This document shows positions 61,347 through 64,000 of a stretch of 64,000 bases of DNA, in pieces; positions within the stretch are counted from its first letter, which is position 1, and every line of letters starts with the position of its first letter. The notes under the pieces are model-generated. The model had not been told where the DNA came from and ran no database searches. It saw nothing but the letters and a program-made list of their open reading frames with translations. Origin of the DNA: Pseudomonas sp. CFBP13508 (GTDB lineage Bacteria; Pseudomonadota; Gammaproteobacteria; Pseudomonadales; Pseudomonadaceae); the NCBI RefSeq assembly GCF_005233515.1, contig NZ_QFZZ01000006.1, positions 186,001 to 250,000 of the forward strand, in the 5' to 3' direction. A program made the position numbers and the translations under genes.

Positions 61347-62354
61347 ATGTTCCCCAGAACCCTGTTGTGCCTTGCTGTTTTCAGCGCGTCCACGCCCCTG
61401 CTTGCCGACACCGTCTGGTTGAAAAACGGCGACAAGCTGAGTGGCACTATCACGGTATTCGACGGCGGCAAGCTGTTGATCCAGACCAAATACGCTGGCG
61501 CAGTGGCGATTGACTGGAAAGAGGTCAAGACCCTCGACAGCGATCAGCATCTGCTGGTCAAGCAGGACGCCTATGCCGGCGAAGTGTCGAAGTCGCTCAC
61601 CGCGGCCGACGATGGCAAGGTCACCCTGGCTAACGGCGAGGAGCCGAAGACTGTCGAATTGGCGAGCATTCAGCAGATACTCAAGCCCAAGCCGATCGTC
61701 ACCGACCTGGTGTGGAAGGGCAACGTCGATCTGGCGCTGGACTATCAGCGCGCCGAAAAGGACACCGACGATTACGACGTTGCCTTCAAGACTTCTGCTC
61801 GCCATGGCCGCTGGCGGCATACCGGCGAGGGCGAGTACAACCGCGAAGTCCAGGATGCGGAAACCACCACCAACAACTGGCGCGCCGAATACTCCCTCGA
61901 CCGCTTCCTCACCGATCAGTGGTTCTGGCAGGGACGCATCAACTACAAGCGTGATCACATCGAAGAGCTGGCGCGTCAGCGCGTGGTCGGTACCGGTCCC
62001 GGCTACCAGTTCTGGGACGACGAACTCGGCGCGTTCTCGCTGGGCTCGTTGCTCAACCGCACCGACTATGAATACCGCGATGGCAGCAAGGACAACTTCT
62101 ATTCCGTCGCGATGAAGTGGGACTACAACCGCTACCTGATCGGCAAGAAGGTCGAGTTCTTCACCAATGGCGAAGTCGGCAAGCCGCTGTCGGGCGTTGC
62201 CGATTACGCGCTGGATGCCGAGCTGGGCCTGCGCTACAAGGTCACCGACTGGGCGTCGCTCAACCTAAAGGCCGAGCGCGACATCATCAGCGGCACCAAC
62301 GATGCGGATCTGAACAAGACCCGTTATACCGCAGGGTTTGGCGTGGCCTGGTAA
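61347..62354 (+). CDS. DUF481 outer-membrane beta-barrel-like protein
   Basis: 335 aa. Sec signal peptide (LLCLAVFSASTPLLAD), then a short N-terminal domain (VWLKNGDKLSGTITVFDGGK) and a DUF481 region of amphipathic strands (YDVAFKTSARHGRWRHTGEG ...) ending in an aromatic C-terminal strand (TAGFGVAW), typical of outer-membrane barrels. Function unknown. Confidence 0.88.
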   Translation: MFPRTLLCLAVFSASTPLLADTVWLKNGDKLSGTITVFDGGKLLIQTKYAGAVAIDWKEVKTLDSDQHLLVKQDAYAGEVSKSLTAADDGKVTLANGEEPKTVELASIQQILKPKPIVTDLVWKGNVDLALDYQRAEKDTDDYDVAFKTSARHGRWRHTGEGEYNREVQDAETTTNNWRAEYSLDRFLTDQWFWQGRINYKRDHIEELARQRVVGTGPGYQFWDDELGAFSLGSLLNRTDYEYRDGSKDNFYSVAMKWDYNRYLIGKKVEFFTNGEVGKPLSGVADYALDAELGLRYKVTDWASLNLKAERDIISGTNDADLNKTRYTAGFGVAW

Positions 62355-62364
62355 AAGCACAAAC

Positions 62365-62399
62365 AAAAAATCGCAGCCTTTCGGGCTGCGATTTTTTTT
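62365..62399 (+). terminator. Terminator of the DUF481 gene
   Basis: AAAATCGCAGCC-TTTC-GGGCTGCGATTTT. Confidence 0.92.
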
Positions 62400-62422
62400 G
62401 CCTGAACAAAACAGGCGCCCAC

Positions 62423-62456
62423 AAAAAAGCCCCGCTTTTAAGGGCGGGGCTCTTTT
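62423..62456 (-). terminator. Terminator of the cold-shock gene
   Basis: GAGCCCCGCC-CTTAA-AGCGGGGCTTTTTT read on the minus strand. Confidence 0.88.
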
Positions 62457-62472
62457 CTAAAGAAGCTACAAG

Positions 62473-62682
62473 TTAGATAACTTGTACTTCTTCAGCTTGC
62501 ATGCCTTTCTGACCGCGGGTAGCGATGAAAGAAACCTGTTGGCCTTCTTTCAGGCTTTTGAAGCCGTCGGATTGGATAGCTTTGAAGTGAACGAACAGGT
62601 CGTCACCGGATTGTGGAGTGATGAAGCCGAAGCCTTTTTCATCGTTGAACCACTTAACGGTACCGGTTTGGCGATTAGACAT
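62473..62682 (-). CDS. Cold-shock protein (CspA family)
   Basis: 69 aa CSD protein with RNP1 (KGFGFI) and RNP2 (DLFVHFKAI). It binds single-stranded RNA or DNA as a chaperone. It starts MSNRQTGTVKWFNDEKGFGF, similar to CapB/CspD-like Pseudomonas proteins. The 355-nt gap upstream probably contains a long 5' UTR typical of csp genes. Confidence 0.96.
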   Translation of the reverse strand: MSNRQTGTVKWFNDEKGFGFITPQSGDDLFVHFKAIQSDGFKSLKEGQQVSFIATRGQKGMQAEEVQVI

Positions 62683-63037
62683 GGTGTAACTCCTTGAACA
62701 AAGATAACTGCGACTCAGGAAGAACCCTGGCCGAGACTGAGTGCAAAGAGCAGGAAAAATTCTTGTAGATGGTTGGATCGAAATTCAACATATCGTGTAG
62801 AGATTCTCAGTGACACAAGCAACACAGTGACGCCACCTTAACCCTTTTTCCGGAACGTGCCAATGTTTCTTGCAAAGGATTCTGTGTTTTAGGGATCGGC
62901 GGTGCGACGGTTCGTCGCCACAGCGCGTAAATACGGGGTGTTCGCCGAGAATTGCGTTGCGCACTTTGATCGCGGCGACGCGCCCGGTAAGATGCCGGAC
63001 AGAATTTTTCCACCTCGCTATTCAGGACAAACCCGCC
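62683..63037. other. Divergent intergenic region, cold-shock leader and dcd promoter
   Basis: No gene seen. The part next to the csp start is probably its untranslated leader; I could not identify a defined cold-box. Confidence 0.4.
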
Positions 63038-63604
63038 ATGAGCATCAAATCGGACAAGTGGATTCGCCGCATGGCGCAGGAACACGGCATGATCGAACCG
63101 TTCGTCGAGCGCCAGATGCGCGGCAGCGACGACAGCCGGGTGATTTCCTACGGCGTGTCGAGCTACGGCTACGACGTGCGTTGCACCAACCACTTCAAGG
63201 TGTTCACCAACATCAACTCGGCCATTGTCGACCCGAAGAACTTCGACGCCGGCAGCTTCGTCGACATCCACAGCGACGTCTGCATCATTCCGCCGAACTC
63301 CTTCGCCCTGGCCAGCACCGTCGAGTACTTCCGCATTCCGCGCAACGTGCTGACCATCTGCCTGGGTAAAAGCACCTACGCGCGCTGCGGCATCATCGTC
63401 AACGTCACTCCGCTCGAGCCTGAGTGGGAAGGTCATGTGACGCTGGAGTTCTCGAACACCACCAATCTGCCGGCGAAAATCTACGCCAACGAAGGCGTGG
63501 CGCAGATGCTCTTCCTCGAATCCGATGAAGAATGTGAAGTTTCCTACAAGGATCGTGGCGGCAAATATCAGGGCCAGCGTGGCGTAACCTTGCCGCGTAC
63601 CTGA
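63038..63604 (+). CDS. dcd: dCTP deaminase
   Basis: 188 aa. The blocks SSYGYDVRC, LGKSTYARCG, and PAKIYANEGVAQMLFLESDE form the Dcd signature, including the catalytic Glu region. It converts dCTP to dUTP for thymidylate synthesis. ATG 63038 was chosen over the longer in-frame opening. Confidence 0.97.
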   Translation: MSIKSDKWIRRMAQEHGMIEPFVERQMRGSDDSRVISYGVSSYGYDVRCTNHFKVFTNINSAIVDPKNFDAGSFVDIHSDVCIIPPNSFALASTVEYFRIPRNVLTICLGKSTYARCGIIVNVTPLEPEWEGHVTLEFSNTTNLPAKIYANEGVAQMLFLESDEECEVSYKDRGGKYQGQRGVTLPRT

Positions 63605-63711
63605 TCGACCATCCGACGGATGTCGGGAATTCTTTGGCGGGCAGACACTCTATGGGGTGTACTGCCCGTTTTTGTTACACACAAATTCGGGCCTTCACTG
63701 AGGAGTGCCCT

Positions 63712-63921
63712 ATGAAGATCGACCCGCGAATCAGCGCTGAACTGGCAAGGCTTGAGCCCAATCAGATAGGCGTTCTGGCCTGGTCGTTACTGGCGAATCC
63801 GTCTTTGAGCCTGTCCGGCGGCGTACCCGGCCAGCCCGATCCCGATACTCCCAACGAACAACCGACCGAACCAGGCGAACCGACGCTGCCGGACGAGCCG
63901 CCTCCGGCGCCTGTTGCCTGA
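63712..63921 (+). CDS. Small Pro-rich protein of unknown function
   Basis: 69 aa from ATG 63712, preceded by AGGAG. The N-terminal half is a short helix-strand region (IDPRISAELARLEPNQIGVL), and the C-terminal half is Pro/Glu-rich and likely disordered (PTEPGEPTLPDEPPPAPV). No family recognised. Confidence 0.55.
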   Translation: MKIDPRISAELARLEPNQIGVLAWSLLANPSLSLSGGVPGQPDPDTPNEQPTEPGEPTLPDEPPPAPVA

Positions 63922-63933
63922 TCCACTGTCATG

Positions 63934-63984
63934 AATATGGCCCGTCAGTCTGATCGATTTGCGATCTAGCTGACGGGCCATATT
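63934..63984. terminator. 15-bp inverted repeat after the Pro-rich gene
   Basis: AATATGGCCCGTCAG and its exact complement around a 21-nt loop that has a further GATC-GATC pairing. A bidirectional terminator-like structure without a long T-run. Confidence 0.6.
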
Positions 63985-64000
63985 TCGTTGTCGCCGATCA

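Overview
The window is a chromosome segment of a fluorescent-group Pseudomonas. It is GC-rich and carries many copies of the Pseudomonas REP palindrome. Its core gene order (cinA-like, recA, recX ... erdR, dgkA, finR, fpr) is the one known from Pseudomonas. No strain can be named from the sequence alone.

Layout. (1) 1-9364: the distal part of a P2-type contractile tail module (sheath, tube, E/E', tape measure, U, X, D), followed by an endolysin/Rz/Rz1 lysis cassette and a Dam-type DNA methylase. The left edge cuts this module, so I cannot tell whether it is a tailocin or the tail end of a prophage. (2) 9365-18790: an AT-richer accessory stretch. It holds a chemoreceptor, an unknown 152-aa protein, a GlxA-like AraC regulator, several small phage-type genes, a tRNA 3'-end fragment, a membrane protein, a 443-aa coiled-coil protein of unknown function and a zinc-ribbon membrane protein. 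(3) 18790-33097: a complete Mu-type tail module without capsid genes: S24/LexA-like repressor, fibre-chaperone-like gene, holin, tail genes in the Mu order gp37 to gp49, then a second endolysin/Rz/Rz1 cassette. This is the architecture of an SOS-inducible tailocin. (4) 33165-64000: core genome, with cinA-like, recA-recX, ppnN-type LOG protein, a QS-regulated secreted protein, tapT, erdR, dgkA, finR/fpr, trmO, rhlG, a pseudouridine synthase, rimO, kup, the virJ/mprF pair, two initiator tRNAs, dinB, proS, ampG, an ATL protein, a DUF481 protein, a cold-shock gene and dcd.

How it fits together. DNA damage activates RecA, encoded just to the right. RecA should trigger self-cleavage of the repressor at 18790. 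That frees ATGC-N6-GCAT operators found both before the repressor gene and over a promoter (TTGACT-N17-TATTCT) downstream of it, and turns on the holin, tail and lysis genes. LexA-type boxes precede recA and dinB.

The most interesting observations are: two tail lineages in tandem with paralogous lysis cassettes; an internally duplicated gpE with a prfB-like +1 frameshift site (CTT TAA C); a long untranslated leader ending in a terminator before the Mu-type operon; an uncharacterised two-gene accessory unit at 15096-17489; a pseudouridine synthase whose catalytic-Asp motif is shifted; and a DUF3077-family gene preceded by mutually exclusive RNA hairpins.
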